A stretch of DNA of 64,000 bases from Cristatella mucedo (taxonomy: Eukaryota; Bryozoa; Phylactolaemata; Cristatellidae), in the NCBI GenBank assembly GCA_009760855.2, contig WPIO01000063.1:289001-353000 (forward strand), in the 5' to 3' direction. The notes beneath the pieces are model-generated. The model was not told the origin of the DNA. It was given only the letters and a program-made list of their open reading frames with translations, and ran no database searches. This document shows positions 1 to 11,868 of this stretch, piece by piece; within the stretch, counting starts at the first letter, position 1; the number at the start of each line of letters is the position of its first letter. The position numbers and the translations under genes were made by a program.

Positions 1-1548
1 ATATGGCAAGTAAAAATGACAAAAAAAATGAGGACGAATTTTCTATTTTTCAAAGAAAATTGCAAAAAGTAATTCAAGCCGTCAGGTATTCGAACACCCA
101 ATCCATTCCCATCTGGCAGCCCTCTGTATTTTGTCTATTCCGGTAGCTCTCCATATTTTGTCATTCTGTCCATATTTTGTCTATTTTCGGAGAAGTCACC
201 ACAAGGAGCCAGCTCAGCGATTGCCCTGGTGCTTTGCACAGTAGACCTATTAGTGCGCCGGCGAAAGGTAAACAGCTAGGAAAATACGTGAGGCATATGC
301 ATTTCAATCTCAAGCAAATTTATTGTGCAGTTTCAACGGCTTTCAGTCCACAATGTCGAACGACCTGTGGCAGAATCACTCCCAACATTGAAAGCAGCTA
401 AAGATAAGCACCACACACATGAGTAGCAATAGACTGGCAGCAGGGTGGGGGCCCAAGCACATAACCGTGCTGACAAAGAAATCCTTCTTATTCACTCTGC
501 CATGCAGCTGATATCTTGGCCAAATCAGCCACTCGATTCAAACCCACATTGAAAGACGAGGATGGGGTAGACTGGCGGTTTCATGCTCGGATTTGTTTTG
601 ATACTGCCAGGCCCTGCTGGAGGAGCTCGATTAGCTGTGCGCGTGTGCAGCAATCCAACAATAATTGACATACCACCCGCTAACTGTCGCGACCCCCAGC
701 AGAATGCCGGATACCATGCATGACATGGTGCCACTATATTTGCCTTACTAAAGCCAATGCACAGCACGTGGCAGCGCATCTTCCACACTCGAAGGGACTG
801 CAGCCAAAGCAACATCAGGGGACTGTTTATTACCACCCTCAGGGACCTGGTACATGCAAATGCTAAGACTGCAGCGTGCACAGCAGCAGCATCGAGCAAG
901 CACCTCGTAAGATAAATTAGAACAGACTGGCTCATCTGGATTAGCCGGATTAGCCGACCCTCCCTCCCTAAGGACTTGCCCACCGTTGCATCACGTTTTC
1001 CTTCAACAGAAGAAAGAAGGGAAAACGGCACGTGCTTTGTCGGTGCGATTAGTAGAACCAACCCGTTTGGGAGGGGCGTCGGTCTTAGCTGTGTGTCCAA
1101 CAGAAACACAGCACTGCAAACTGATGGACAGCTGTTATGCTTGCAGTCGTGATTGCCACATAACAAGTCTTTGGCAAATTGAACAACTGCTGAGTGGAGT
1201 GGCATCACTTAGCAAGTCGGGTTTATGTCTTTCTACGCCTCTAGGCCAATACCGAGACCCTGATTGATTGACTGATCGGCATGACAACGGTAGCAGATGG
1301 TCACAGTACTTGCTGCTGGTCATGCCATTCAGCTAGAATGCATAATACTTAGTACATGCCACTTTTCTCAAGAGAGCTTAATTCATGACAGTGACACCCG
1401 GAATGGAACATCAGGCATCCCGAATGAGCAGCATAAAATGAAATCCCGACTCACTTTTTTATTATACCTGGCATATCGTGCTAGCAGAGACTCGATGAAT
1501 CTAAAGGCACCCGTCGCTTAGCATGACGTATGCATCATAGAAATATAA
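1..1548. other. No gene recognised (left flank)
   Basis: I see no convincing exon, RNA gene or repeat family here. The longest open frame (minus strand, 525-1208) has no recognisable domain and a composition unlike the coding exons further right. If the neurabin gene continues leftward, this stretch may be intronic, but nothing in it matches the expected PDZ or coiled-coil exons. Confidence 0.5.
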
Positions 1549-1690
1549 AATATAATTCATTTGTATAGCGTCCCAAGAGAACTTAATCTCTATTCAGGCG
1601 CTTCACATATGCCTCGGGGCTCAAGCCCACGACCTCAGCCATACCTTGGTCGGGGCGAGCACCTTAACCGCTAAACCAAACCAGCTCGGC
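1549..1690 (-). repeat. SINE-1 copy (tRNA-derived, LINE-like 3' tail)
   Basis: Read on the minus strand, this is a tRNA-like head with an A-box-like TGGTTTAGCGG and a B-box-like GGGCTTGAGCCCC. It is followed by a tail containing AAGCGCC, AGAGATTAAGTTCTCT and GGGACGCTATACAAATGAAT. Closely similar copies occur at 12131, 22224, 39757, 43737 and 59691. The tail folds as GCGCC/GGCGC plus AGAGA/TCTCT stems and resembles the 3' end of LINE-A. Confidence 0.8.
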
Positions 1691-1929
1691 TACCAGGTCG
1701 TAGAATGCTATGGCATCTCAAAACAATTTTTGTAATCACCAACTGACAGCACACAATCTGCTTTGCAAGACGAAAAAATTTCCACCCAATAACACTCACT
1801 GAGTCACTCAGATGCATTCACGAAAGCATACAAACGAATACATCAGGAGACCAAACAACACTTATTGGACAGTGCATGATCGATCCATCACTTATTCGAC
1901 AATGCATGTCGTCTTGCATAAAAGGCTGG

Positions 1930-2165
1930 CACTTACAAGCACGTCTTCGCGCACACATACACATCGAAGTGCATTCATACGCATTAGTGCACATGGGCAT
2001 ATGCACAAAAACATATGCACACTCTTATACACGAATGCAGGCAGGCACAAGTAGATACACACACGCGCACACACAAACATCACCCACACACATGCATACA
2101 CACATCACATATACGCACACAGACTTATACATACATGGACACACTCACACATGCACAAGCTTGCG
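1930..2165. repeat. Degenerate CA-rich simple repeat
   Basis: This is a long imperfect run of CACA/CATA units. It opens spurious frames on both strands and shows no coding signal. Confidence 0.7.
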
Positions 2166-2334
2166 AGCTGATGCACTATTCAGCACACATGCTGGGAGGC
2201 TGCAGAAAAATTAGTGCTGCAAATTTGTCCCCTAACATGCCAAACGAATGAGGACGTTGTTCTCTTGCTATGCCATCAGCCTCACCCGTGCCAGTAGTAA
2301 TCAGCCACGATAGGAGACCTTCATATCAATGATG

Positions 2335-2335
<1 letters not shown>

Positions 2336-2373
<38 letters not shown>
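2336..2373. repeat. (CA)n microsatellite
   Basis: A pure dinucleotide run of about 19 CA units. Confidence 0.95.
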
Positions 2374-2599
2374 AGCCCTAGGTAGGAAACGTCAGCTGCT
2401 ACACACAAGAAGATGCGACCTTTTCTGACTAGTTTTACCGAGTTTGTATAGAAAACTCGCAAGAAACAAATTTTAATCTCGGCACGAAGCCAGAAACAAA
2501 AAGTGACTATAAGCTTTGGCTAGCAAGTCAGTAAACAGATTAGTCACCTTCCATTGGATAGTTCGAATATACATCAAAATGCTACATGGGAGGAAGGAG

Positions 2600-2895
2600 C
2601 TGGCGCAAAAGATGACTGAGGGACAGGAGAAGGTGGAGCATGCACGCGAAAAAGGGGGGAAATGTAAAGTGGGAGTGAGAGAAGAAAGGGATAATGAATC
2701 AGAAAGACAAAGAACAGAGAGACAAAGAACAAAGCCGGGAGATGTATATACATACACAGAGATTCCGAGAGAAAGAGATAGACACACTGCCATAGCAGAC
2801 CAATATAAAGTCATCAGACAGACAGACAGACAGATACACAGACAGAGAGGGCAACAGACAGACTCTGATATAGACAGACATACAGCAAGACAGTA
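2600..2895. repeat. Purine-rich GAGA/GACA low-complexity tract
   Basis: Strand-biased AG-rich sequence ending in perfect ACAG(ACAG)n near 2817-2835. The Leu/Ser/Cys-rich minus-strand translations are artefacts of this repeat. Confidence 0.8.
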
Positions 2896-2984
2896 ACAAA
2901 CAGAAAGAAGTGTAAGCCGGGACATGCACGCCACAAAGGACAAAGAAAAAAGAAACACCAAATACTGTAATAAACAGGTGCGTT

Positions 2985-3730
2985 AAAGCTTCTTTTTAAA
3001 TGTCGTCATGTCATGGGGCATTGTGATGCCAGTCGGTAGTGAGTTCCAGGTTTTAGGAGCATACGAACTAAACGCACGGTTTCCAACGGATTAGAGGTTC
3101 GTACGAGGTATAGCTGAACGAATCGAGTCAGAACAGCAGGTTGTACGATTCTTGGCCTGGTAGGGGACTAGTTCTGATAGGGAAAGCTGGAGCCAGAGAA
3201 TGAAGGGACCTACAAGTGACAGAAGCTTGAGGTCGATCAGCTGCTTGATTTTTGGAGCCAGTGCAGGTCGATGAGAAGTGGTGTGATGTGGCAACTGCAA
3301 CGCTCACGACAAACAAGCCAAGCTGCAGAGTTTTGCACCAACTCTAAGCGCCTGATTGCACGTGCTGGTAGACCAGCGAGCAGCGAGTTACAGAAGTCGA
3401 GACAGCATGTCAATAATCCACGGACCAATTTAAAATGCAGTATCCCTGCCTAAGCAAGCCCGAATTTTAGCAATGTTATGTAGCTAAAAGTAGGCAGACG
3501 TGACTGTGGAGCTGATGTGGTCGTCTAATGAAAGGTCACTTTGGAACAGAACAGCTAGGCTACGTGCAGATTCAACAGGAGATAGGCTGGTAGAGTCGAT
3601 TTTGAGCGGTAGGTTTTTCAATTCCTGAACCACACTTGATTTTCTCATAACTAGTAAGTCAGTTTTGTCTTCATTCAATTTAAGAAAGTTTGCTGCCATC
3701 CATATGTAGATGTCATCAATACATGCAGTA
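2985..3730 (-). mobile_element. LINE-A fragment (L2/CR1-like, 5'-truncated)
   Basis: Minus-strand translations give the end of a non-LTR retrotransposon ORF2: a D-F-C-N-S-L-L-A-G-L-P block, then R-L-E-L-V-Q-N-S-A-A, then H-I-T-P-L-L-I-D-L-H-W-L. Downstream comes a degenerate segment resembling FRSLHSLAPAYLS of the better copy at 12860. Several stops and frame shifts show the copy is dead. The same family recurs at 12860, 26955, 30360, 31259, 40737, 48195 and 59985. Confidence 0.85.
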
Positions 3731-3990
3731 AGTGTGTGTAGATAATGTTGATGGAGTTGACTAAACTACACATTTCAAATATAAAAACTATTCAATACTT
3801 CAACTTTTTCGAGTTCTTTACAATAAGGCAAGACAAAACTGAATTAGGACTGGAAGAAAGTATTACAGCAACAATTCCGCTGTGACACCACGTGAAGACT
3901 GTGTGCAACAGATACTTCAATAGCTCCACTCACGGCACCTCAACATAAAAACCACCTCCCCTTGGCCACTCAACACATTTTGTTTTTTTT
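3731..3990. other. Unannotated spacer
   Basis: AT-rich sequence between two LINE fragments. I see no feature in it. Confidence 0.5.
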
Positions 3991-4335
3991 TTGTATCTCC
4001 GTCTGTAACTCCACAAAGTCATAAAGACCACGTGGGTGTTACGCAGGAGAGTTTTGCATAGCGAAATCACAGCCTAAGCCGCTTTCGGTACGCATTCGGT
4101 AGCCAACAGACTTCGTCTCACGCAACAAAGAGAAAGTGGGAAGCATAGCAGAGTCAGGAGAGCAGTTGAGGTAGTGAGTAGCATAGAAGTAGCAGCTCAG
4201 GACCGCTGAAAAGGATGTGCCGCCATAGTCAGCAGTAGGAGAGTAGTTGTCGTTGCGTAAGAATTGTGGAAGCGAGTTCCACAGTCTAGGACCTGCAGAG
4301 CTAAAGCTTCTGTCGCCAACTGCCTGGAAGGCGAG
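3991..4335 (-). mobile_element. LINE-B 3'-end fragment
   Basis: About 345 bp similar to 50025-50340, 56676-57020 and 47040-47205. It starts with the terminal block GTATCTCCGTCTGTAACTCC and continues into the segment that, in the 56676 copy, encodes the ORF2 C-terminus on the minus strand. It is a 5'-truncated dead copy. Confidence 0.8.
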
Positions 4336-4475
4336 GACATATGGTGGTGAGAACTGCCAAGTAAAGATCAGTACAGGCAGTGTCAGCCACCCACTACCGG
4401 GGGTGAATCACAATGTTGACAAAGCTTAACCGGAAGCAAACCGACATCCTATGAGCAGCCTTCTCAGCTGCCTAA

Positions 4476-4615
4476 TTTGCTGCTGCTCCTGCTGCTTCTG
4501 CCACGTCTCCTATTGCTGCTACTGCTGCCCCATCCTCGGCTGCTGCTCCTGCTACCCCATATGCCTCTGCTGCTGCTGCTGCCCTGTGTACAGCTGCTGC
4601 TGAGTCGGCCAGTCC
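4476..4615. repeat. CTG/CTC-rich imperfect trinucleotide tract
   Basis: Repeated CTGCTGCT, CTCCTGCT and CCCCAT units give an artificial poly-Leu frame on the plus strand. There is no flanking coding evidence, so I treat it as a degenerate trinucleotide microsatellite. Confidence 0.6.
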
Positions 4616-6007
4616 GGCTTTGGTTTTACATTACCAACGTGGTAAAGCAGTCCCAAATAATGAGATGTGCACATACAGCATATGATTACACTAGAATAGA
4701 TCTCAATGAAAGATCTTAATGAATACAATTCACACAGTTGATCAACTTAACCATGATAAGACATGGTTGTGACAACGTAACAAATAAGATGTGCTAGCTA
4801 TCCACAAAGGAAGGTTAAATCACCTATATCTACACTGTATCTGTTGAATCACGTGTTTCTATGCAGTACTATCGGGGCAGATTATGTTCGGAAGGCGTTT
4901 GTTCGACCGAATGATATAAAAGGAACCTACCATACAAAGACAACTGCAAGCACTATTGATGCACTCGTGCACCAACTGCTGTCAAAAACCACTAAAGCTA
5001 TAGTGAGAAGCTCTCTGCCGTTTGAATACTTTGCTTACATTTGTTTTAGAACCATCTGATAAGTGATGAGTGGCCGAACTAGCTCAGTGCCGGAGTTGCA
5101 GAAGTAGACTCGTAGAATAAAAGCCCACTCCTCTCACTCAACAAATCATCAATCAAATCATCAATCATCCCATGCCCACCCTACCTGAACATACGTTGGA
5201 TGGCAATACACTATTATGAGGTCGACCGGATTTACCTTGCACCTGTTGCCTAAGCAGCAGACATGAGTAGAGACCGATTACTGGTGCAGATGCTAATGCA
5301 TAAACCAATGCATGCAGCTTCACGAAAAGCAATATCAAACACTTGTTACAACCGAGACAATACCAAGGCAATAAGCGCCAATCACCTAAAACCAAAGGAA
5401 CATAGGCATAGGTACATACATATACGCTTGTCAGACAGATATGGACTCACCCAGTAAACATTAAACATCCATGCACACTGAGGCTACAATGTTTCAGGTA
5501 AAAAAAGCTGGCTATCTCTTCGATGAAATAAAGAGCCAGACAATGTAGATGCTACTATTGTGGGCTAATAGGCAGTAAAAATGCAATATTAATATTTAAC
5601 ACTACAAGACACTCTTTCCCACGAGCTGATGAAAAAAAAATAGCTAAATAAGGAGAGAAAACTTCTCGATGACGATCTTGAGCCAACGTGAACAGCTGTC
5701 CATTCTAATAATAGCAAACAGCCAAAGAACTGGACGCTTCCACGCCCCAGAAAAAAACACCGGATCACGAAACCTCCAAAAATTAGCTACGAACAAGGCG
5801 TCTCCACCGATCCACTAACTAAGTAAGTAGCAGACCATCCATACGCATTAAGTGGTCTGCAGTCAAAGCCTGGAGCAACCGCAGGCACTAAGTTGAAGTG
5901 CCACTTTAGCTGGTGTGCCAACGAGCTCAACATGGCTCTCTGGCAGCGCCACGACCAACGTACGGTCCGGCAAATGTGCTGCAATCATCACACAAGGACG
6001 AACAGAC
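4616..6007. other. No gene recognised; likely neurabin intron
   Basis: This lies directly downstream, on the minus strand, of the donor at 6007. It therefore probably belongs to the next neurabin intron. No exon resembling the segment that follows the PP1-docking motif could be found by eye. Confidence 0.4.
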
Positions 6008-6171
6008 CTTTATCGGTGCAGACGAGAAGCCGACTCGAGTGGGCTTCTTCACGAAAATCGGCAGTCCATCATCCTCCTCGTCGAGTTCGGACAAACCGGG
6101 CAGCTCCTCGATCGGCTCGGCTGTCTCAGGGTCGGTATCGGCTCGGATTCTCAGAGTCGCGTAGGCACCTC
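6008..6171 (-). CDS. PPP1R9: Neurabin exon C with PP1-docking RVGF
   Basis: The acceptor GCGTACAG ends at 6172 and the donor is AAG|GTCTGT at 6007, which is a weak consensus. It encodes A-Y-A-T-L-R-I-R-A-D-T-D-P-E-T, then the acidic PGLSE block, then RVGF-S-S-A-P-I-K. This is the exon that identifies the family. It ends in phase 0, as expected if the next exon begins with V/F-S-T. Confidence 0.78.
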
Positions 6172-8968
6172 CTGTACGCGAGAGTAAGCACCACACCAGC
6201 TCAGAACAGCAGTCGCCCAATGAGCAGCCGGGCGAGTTTCACGGCCAAACATCAAGCTGCCGCCCGCTGCCGCCCGCCGCCGCCGCTGCTGCTGCTGCCA
6301 CCTCCGGTCTTCAAACAGTGCCAACTACGACGAGGGGGTTTGGCACTATACGCACCTCCATCCGTACTGTCACTGTGGCATGACTCGGCGTCGTCTTCCG
6401 AGGCCGAGCCGCCGCCACGGCAACGGCGACCTCCAGCCCTCCGTCGAATGTCGTCGTTCTCGTCGTCCGAAAGAGGTGGAGGCGCTGAAGCCGATACTGA
6501 GCCTACCTCGGAGGCGTCAATGCTGCCGCTGTCGCCTCCATGCAAAAGCAGGCTCGATGGCTGAGCCACAGCAGCCCTGCCGTCGGTACCAGGCACCGGG
6601 CCTGGCGAAGTGACGGCAGCTGCGCCGGCAACGAGCGGGCTGCAAACGAAGCGTCTCCGTCGTGGTGGGACTGATGCGCCAATCATGCACTGAAGTGTGG
6701 TCACGCAGTTCTCTGAATGCAAGCAGCAGGGCGCCAATGGTGAAGTGAGAATGTGCAAGTAATTTCAAAAGAAAAAGAAGACCGAAGACCACAGCAGCAC
6801 AAAAGCCTGGTGACACTCGGCCGGTCAGCAAGTGCATGCCGGCTGGGTTCCTACAGTGACAAGGCCAACTTGTGTTACGCCGCTAGATCGAAACAGCCTA
6901 GCTGGCATGCAAGAGGTTGGGTTTTAAAAAACAACATGGCAGCAGTGTACGAGTACCTCTGCCACACCAACAGCTCGACTAGTATGCAAGAAGGCACTAA
7001 TGGGAGAGGCAGCATGCAACAGCAGCATTGCAAGCACCTTTTGCTCAGCAGCACCATCAAGTCAGTTGGCGACATGAGCTCGGGCAAGTCTGGTTCGACT
7101 GTGCCACAGACGCTGGGCACATCCGACGGCAGAGGCTGCCTCTCTGCCGATGGGTCGGAGCGCAGCACAGCACTAGCAGCAATGCCTCCTCGTACGACGT
7201 GCCCGCTGACCACTGAATAGTCCAGCAAGGAGCTGCTGCTGCCGCCGCCGGAGCATTCGACTCCTCCATTGACTGTCCTGGAGGACGGCTCGGCTGACAG
7301 GAATGCAGCTGCCGCCCAGTCGGCGGTGGCCTGCCCAGTCACGCCGGTGACGTTCGAGCGGTCGTTCGGCAGGCATCCATCGTCGCCTCCCGAGCGGCGC
7401 GCCGACGCACTCTCGACCGGCGGCCTGCTCTCGACAGCGCCGGGCCAAGTGCCGCCGTCGGCCGAGGTCGCCTCGGTCGCTCGCCGGTCTCTCGAAGGGC
7501 CTCCGTAAGGGTAGGAAAGAGCAGAGCTGTCTGCTTCGGTTCTCGGTTGCCGGCCAGCCACCGAGCAAGCCGCAGCCACCCCCCAGTCGGGGCCATTGGA
7601 GGACTCCCACGGTATGCTTTTCGGTGCCTTCCGCTCGCTCCGGGCTGCAGGATAGGGCAGGGCGGCGGCAAGCTGATACGCTCCCATGCCTGCTGCCGGC
7701 GCCACTACTGATGCGGCGCCCATGCCGGTTGTCACCGATGCTGCTGCGGCTGCCGAAGGGTCGGCAGCTTTCCTGCGCCCATTGGCCGAGGAGTCTTCCA
7801 GTGATGCCGTTGTCGTCGTGACGGCCACCGCCACGACGGGCACGCCTACACCAGCCGCAGCGCCGCCACCCTTTATGAACCGAGGCACGTACTCGGCTTT
7901 CACTTCAGCCTCAGCTGCGATCGACCGGCCATCGTCTGCTTTCGGTTCGGTGCTGCCGACCGACCCGAGGCGCAACACTGGCCTGACCGAGTCAGCCGTC
8001 AGCGAAGGTCGCCGGTAGGGCTGCGGCTGGTAGGCCTTGTCGTTCGACGGAATGTTGGTCTTGCGAAACTTGGGCATCGGCTGAGGCGACAGCGCACGGG
8101 CGAGCGGCGGCAGGACACTGAGGCTTTCCGAGCGTTCTCGCACCGAGCTGCCACCACTTCCGCTGGAGGCCACCTCGTCGGCTAGCGACGACGGCTCGAG
8201 CAGCTCTTCGGACATCGACCTCATTTGGCTGCCAGCGCTGCCGCTTCGCTTCGGCACACCATGCGTTGCGACGGCGACGCCTGCCCGGTTCATGTCCTTC
8301 GGTTCCGAGGCTGCGCTGCTCAGGGAGCTACCTCCGCCACTGCTTCCAGCGATGCGGGTCGAGCCGGAGCCTCCACTGTTGCCACCACCTCCTCTGGTCT
8401 CCGCGGGCACCGAGCGAAGGTACCGCTGACCGACAGCCATTCGGCCTGCAAAGGCACCTGCCACACTCACCGACGCCGTGCCACCGCCCCCGCTTCCACC
8501 GCCGGCGGCCACGGTGGTGGCAGTGGTGACGGAACTGGTGGCAGCGATACTGGAGGCCGTGGTACTGACGATTGCTGGTCTTCCGGAGCGTGTGGGCGAG
8601 ACGCGGCGAGGGGCAGATGAAGCCGGGGGTGGCTGGGCAGGCACAGGGCGCTCCTTGGCCGTTGCCTGCTCGAGCTGGGCAAAGAGCGACAGCGTGTGCT
8701 GGAACCGCTCCAGATGGCTCAGCTTCTCCACCTCGCGCTGCTGCTGCTGCCGGTTGGGCGCGGCAATGCTGCCATTGCTGCCGCCTCCGCTGACGACTCC
8801 TCCGCCATCACGCACGGGAGAATGCGGCGGAGAGTGAAGCACCGTGGGCGACGGCGACTGCCGGTGTATGCCACTCCCGGCAGCCAGAGCCGACGGCGTC
8901 TGCAGCATCACCGCAGCTGCTATAGCTACCGGCAGGCGGCCTTTGCAGGATTCATGTCCAGTTCGTTC
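6008..8968 (-). CDS. PPP1R9: Neurabin/spinophilin-like PP1 regulatory scaffold, N-terminal half (partial)
   Basis: Three minus-strand exons (8968-7038, 6639-6356, 6171-6008) join in phase and encode about 773 residues from the Met at 8908 to the Lys before the 6007 donor. Neurabins are actin-bundling scaffolds that recruit protein phosphatase 1 at synapses and cell junctions. The diagnostic part is the end: an acidic E-E-L-P-G-L-S-E segment, then RVGF followed by S-S-A-P-I-K. This parallels the spinophilin PGLSEEE, KIHF, S-T-A-P-I order, where the RVxF-type motif docks PP1. The RVGF codons lie at 6037-6026. The rest is a long Ser/Gly/Ala-rich, probably disordered region; a segment near residues 75-95 (SHLERFQHTLSLFAQLEQ) could be an N-terminal actin-binding helix, which is a guess. 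PDZ and coiled-coil exons are not in view, so the gene is cut by the window or by an unrecognised intron. The Met choice is uncertain because the exon is open upstream. Confidence 0.72.
6356..6639 (-). CDS. PPP1R9: Neurabin exon B
   Basis: The acceptor CGTTTGCAG ends at 6640 and the donor GAG|GTGCGT lies at 6355. It encodes 94 full codons plus a split codon at each end. It is Ser/Asp/Glu-rich, including an S-D-D-E-N-D-D run and an S-E-D-D-A-E run. The junctions restore Ser (AG|C) and Gly (G|GA), which supports the model. Confidence 0.65.
7038..8968 (-). CDS. PPP1R9: Neurabin exon A (large, contains likely start)
   Basis: The acceptor CCTGCAG, with a pyrimidine-rich stretch before it, sits at 8974-8969. 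The first good Met is at 8908. The donor follows AGCAAAAG (GTGCTT, 7037 downward) and leaves phase 2. The region is GC-rich with runs of Ser, Gly and Ala codons, and Ser-Pro/RxxS-type sites such as RRPSLTAD are frequent. Alternative: translation could begin in an upstream exon, because the frame stays open as far as 9295. Confidence 0.65.
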
Positions 8969-9596
8969 CTGCAGGACGAAACACAGGGCGGACCAAGTAA
9001 GCCACTTGAAGGTATGGAACGATTGCATGCAGTCCTCTGCTGCGCTGTGGCCACCGCACGGGTTTCGTGCACATGGTGCCGAGCTAACGCAGCGGACGAA
9101 GGTCGTCATGCACCAGTTGCAGCCGTATGCCAGACATGGAAGAAGACAAGGCCTGATGGAAATCGTATAAGATACGATAGCCACTTGCAGACAGCGAGAT
9201 GGTGGGGAGAGAAAAGAGAGAGTGAATAAGAAGAGTGCTGGAGGAGAGAGATGTATGTGTAGGTAGGTGGTACCTCCACCAGTGACGCCCCCCAAGCCAT
9301 GATGATGAAGTCGTATGCAGGAAAGTTGCGTATCCTAAGCGGTCTTTTCTTGCGCATAGACGACAGCCAATGAAATCGTAACAAGAAATCAAGGAGAAGT
9401 GAGGAGAAGGGAGTCAGACACGTAACACAGAAGTTGCCAGACAGCTGGACAGGAAGACCCAAATACAAATAAGCAGCAAGGAGAGACAACACTGTCGAAG
9501 AGCAAGAACTGTGGTTGTGGGCACAAGAAGGGGCAAGAGTAACTAAGTAAGAGAGCGGGAAGAGAATGAGAAAGACAGACAGACAAACAGTGAGTT

Positions 9597-9599
<3 letters not shown>
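8969..9599. other. Upstream of neurabin exon A, no feature seen
   Basis: Open frame without homology, becoming purine-rich on the plus strand to the right. It could hold the 5' UTR or the upstream intron of the neurabin gene. No TATA box or other promoter element is evident. Confidence 0.4.

Positions 9600-9630
<31 letters not shown>
9600..9630. repeat. (GA)n microsatellite
   Basis: About 15 uninterrupted AG units inside a wider purine-rich stretch (9540-9660). Confidence 0.95.
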
Positions 9631-9631
<1 letters not shown>

Positions 9632-9879
9632 ACAAGGGTGAGACAGAGACGGCAAGAAAGAAATGGGCATTATCCAACCGGTCTAGCCTTTTTCAAAAGC
9701 TTTTGAAATGGGGAACTATGGCACCAAGCGAAAGACTATACATGCAAGAAAAAAACTTAATATATGTAATAAGTTTTTTTATAGCAACTTGAGAGGATAA
9801 AACCTCTATTAAAACGCTTTACTACTCCCTGCACGGGGCAATAACCAAGAGCTAATGGCATGCAAGTATCGTGCTTAGG

Positions 9880-10330
9880 CAAGCATATAAATGTGTATAA
9901 GCATCATGCTTCGACGAGCATGCAATGGCAAACAAGAAGACACTGGGGGCCGGCAGTTAAAAAGATCCTGCTTGGTAACATCCACTGAATCGTGCACAGG
10001 TAAGTAAGCAAAGCACTCAGGAACAAAGAAAAGTTCACTGGGGCACAGGTAAAGCTGGGGGGCAGAACAGATGAGTCTTTTGCTGAGACTTAAATACATA
10101 CCTGAGAGCTTAGAAGCAGGACGTGAGTGAGGGAGCTAGATGATCAAGGAGGTCGGATAGGTAGCCTAGAGTGAGAGAATGAAGCCACCTGCACAATAGG
10201 AAAAGGATCGTGAAGTTAATTCGATACTTCATTGGGAGCCAGTGAAGCTCAGACAGGAGTGGTGTTATCTGGCAGCCACTCAGCAGCTGAAGTCAGGCGT
10301 GGGAGTTTTGCCACCGATTGCAGACGATGT
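9880..10330 (-). mobile_element. Possible degenerate LINE fragment
   Basis: 10110-10330 contains blocks such as GGGAGCCAGTGAAGCTCAGA and a following GGAGTGGTGTTATCTGGCA. These parallel the GGAAGCCAGTGCAGGT / GAAGTGGTGGGATGTGG blocks of LINE-A on the same strand. 9960-10090 may be its 3' part, but divergence is high. Confidence 0.35.
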
Positions 10331-11378
10331 AGTTGAACCGGCAGCCGGACCGACTAAACAAATAGTCAGCCTGCCGTCAAAGGAACACTGAGAGCATTAT
10401 TAGGAGGCCGGTTGAGCACAAATAATGAGCTTTCTTTCGGGGGGGGGCCAGAGGGTGGTGCCGACTATCAGCTGCATAGCATAGGCCAACCAAACTCAGG
10501 CACGTCCGAGCAGGCTGCTGGTATGAACGAGAAGCACGAACAAGCGAGTGAGAGTGAGGCAGCACTCGACCACTAACCGTCGGAGCACTGGACTCGTCGC
10601 AGAGAATGAACAAGCATATGGCACCGCAAGGAGCGCACAGCATTCCTTTGGGGAGGAGGGCGGGATGGCGAGTGACAGATACGGTTGCCGGCGTCATGCA
10701 GCACTGACCGATGGTCAATGTAGCAACCGGTGCTATCGGGCGTGGCTTTGTCAATACTGGCGAACGCTCGGAGTCAAGACACCGGTGAACTTGTCACTAG
10801 TGCAAACTGGCGTCGAACTAGCCATGTCTATACGGCGTAACAGTTCGAAACCCTTGCGGACCCACGGACTGCTCTCCCAATGCACTGCTTCGGTGACCAC
10901 TGCAGCAGCCACTGTGCCTTTAGGGTCTGTTCCTGATTGGTCGGCTGCCTCGGAAGTCTCTAATCTATGGCCAAGAAGTGGACAGCCTGGCTAATTCCTC
11001 GAACCCAGCCATCGAGATCCTTATTGTCAGCCAATGGCCCCCCATTACCTGTCAAAACCGATGATGTAGCCTCACCTTCTCAGGTGCTTTGACCAAAGAC
11101 GTTTGCCACTGTAGACACAGCCTTAGCAAGCCTAAATACCGACAGCTTGTGATCCTCAGTGTATGCACATGGCAGAAGTTGATTCAGCCAAGGGGTGTCA
11201 AAATACACCTACAAACTCGGCAGACTTGAGCAAACCCGGGGTGGACGGCATGCTCTTGGCTTACACGCGTAGCTTCTAGCCACCTTTCTTCGATTAAGAT
11301 GAGTATGTTAGGCAGAAGGGCAATAACTTATCAACACCTGGGATTGACTGGCAGCTTCCTAAATATAGCTAGCTAGCT
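10331..11378. other. No feature recognised
   Basis: A plus-strand open frame (10548-10994, no known domain) and an overlapping minus-strand frame both exist. Neither shows family motifs. There is a short G-run at 10439-10447. Confidence 0.4.
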
Positions 11379-11464
11379 AGACAGACAGACAGGCAGAGAC
11401 AGACAGACAGGGGAGGGAGGGAGACAGAGAGAAGGAGGGAGACAAGAGACAGAGAGAAAGAGAC

Positions 11465-11507
<43 letters not shown>

Positions 11508-11833
11508 GAAAGAGAGACAGAGACAGACAGAGACAGACAGACAGAGACAGACAGACAGAGACAGACAGACAGACAGAGACAGACAGACAGACAGAGACGT
11601 AGACAGAGACATGGAGAAACAGAGACAGACAGACAAGACAGAGAAAGACAGCAGAGAGACAGTGACATGGAGAGACAGATAGAAAGAGACAGGGAGGTAG
11701 GAGAGACAAGAGATAGACACAGAGAGACAGAAAGAGAGACAGACACAATTAGAGAGAGACAAAGAGAGAGACAACAAATACAAAGATGCAGTGAGAGAGA
11801 GACAGAAAGAGACAGAGACAGAGAGAGACAGAC

Positions 11834-11868
<35 letters not shown>

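Noticed and set aside
525..1208. 227-codon minus-strand frame as a possible downstream neurabin exon
   Set aside because: It lacks PDZ-like or coiled-coil features, has a Cys/His-rich composition, and has no acceptor matching the required phase 0 start.
4476..4719. Leu-rich 80-codon frame resembling a signal peptide
   Set aside because: Product of a CTG/CTC trinucleotide tract with no downstream coding sequence.
5893..6564. 223-codon plus-strand frame over the neurabin exons
   Set aside because: It is the antisense of the spliced neurabin exons. GC-rich coding DNA leaves several frames open, and the Arg/Pro/Ser-rich translation has no motif.
8225..8837. Overlapping plus-strand frames opposite neurabin exon A
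   Set aside because: Shadows of the minus-strand coding frame with low-complexity Ala/Gly/Thr content.
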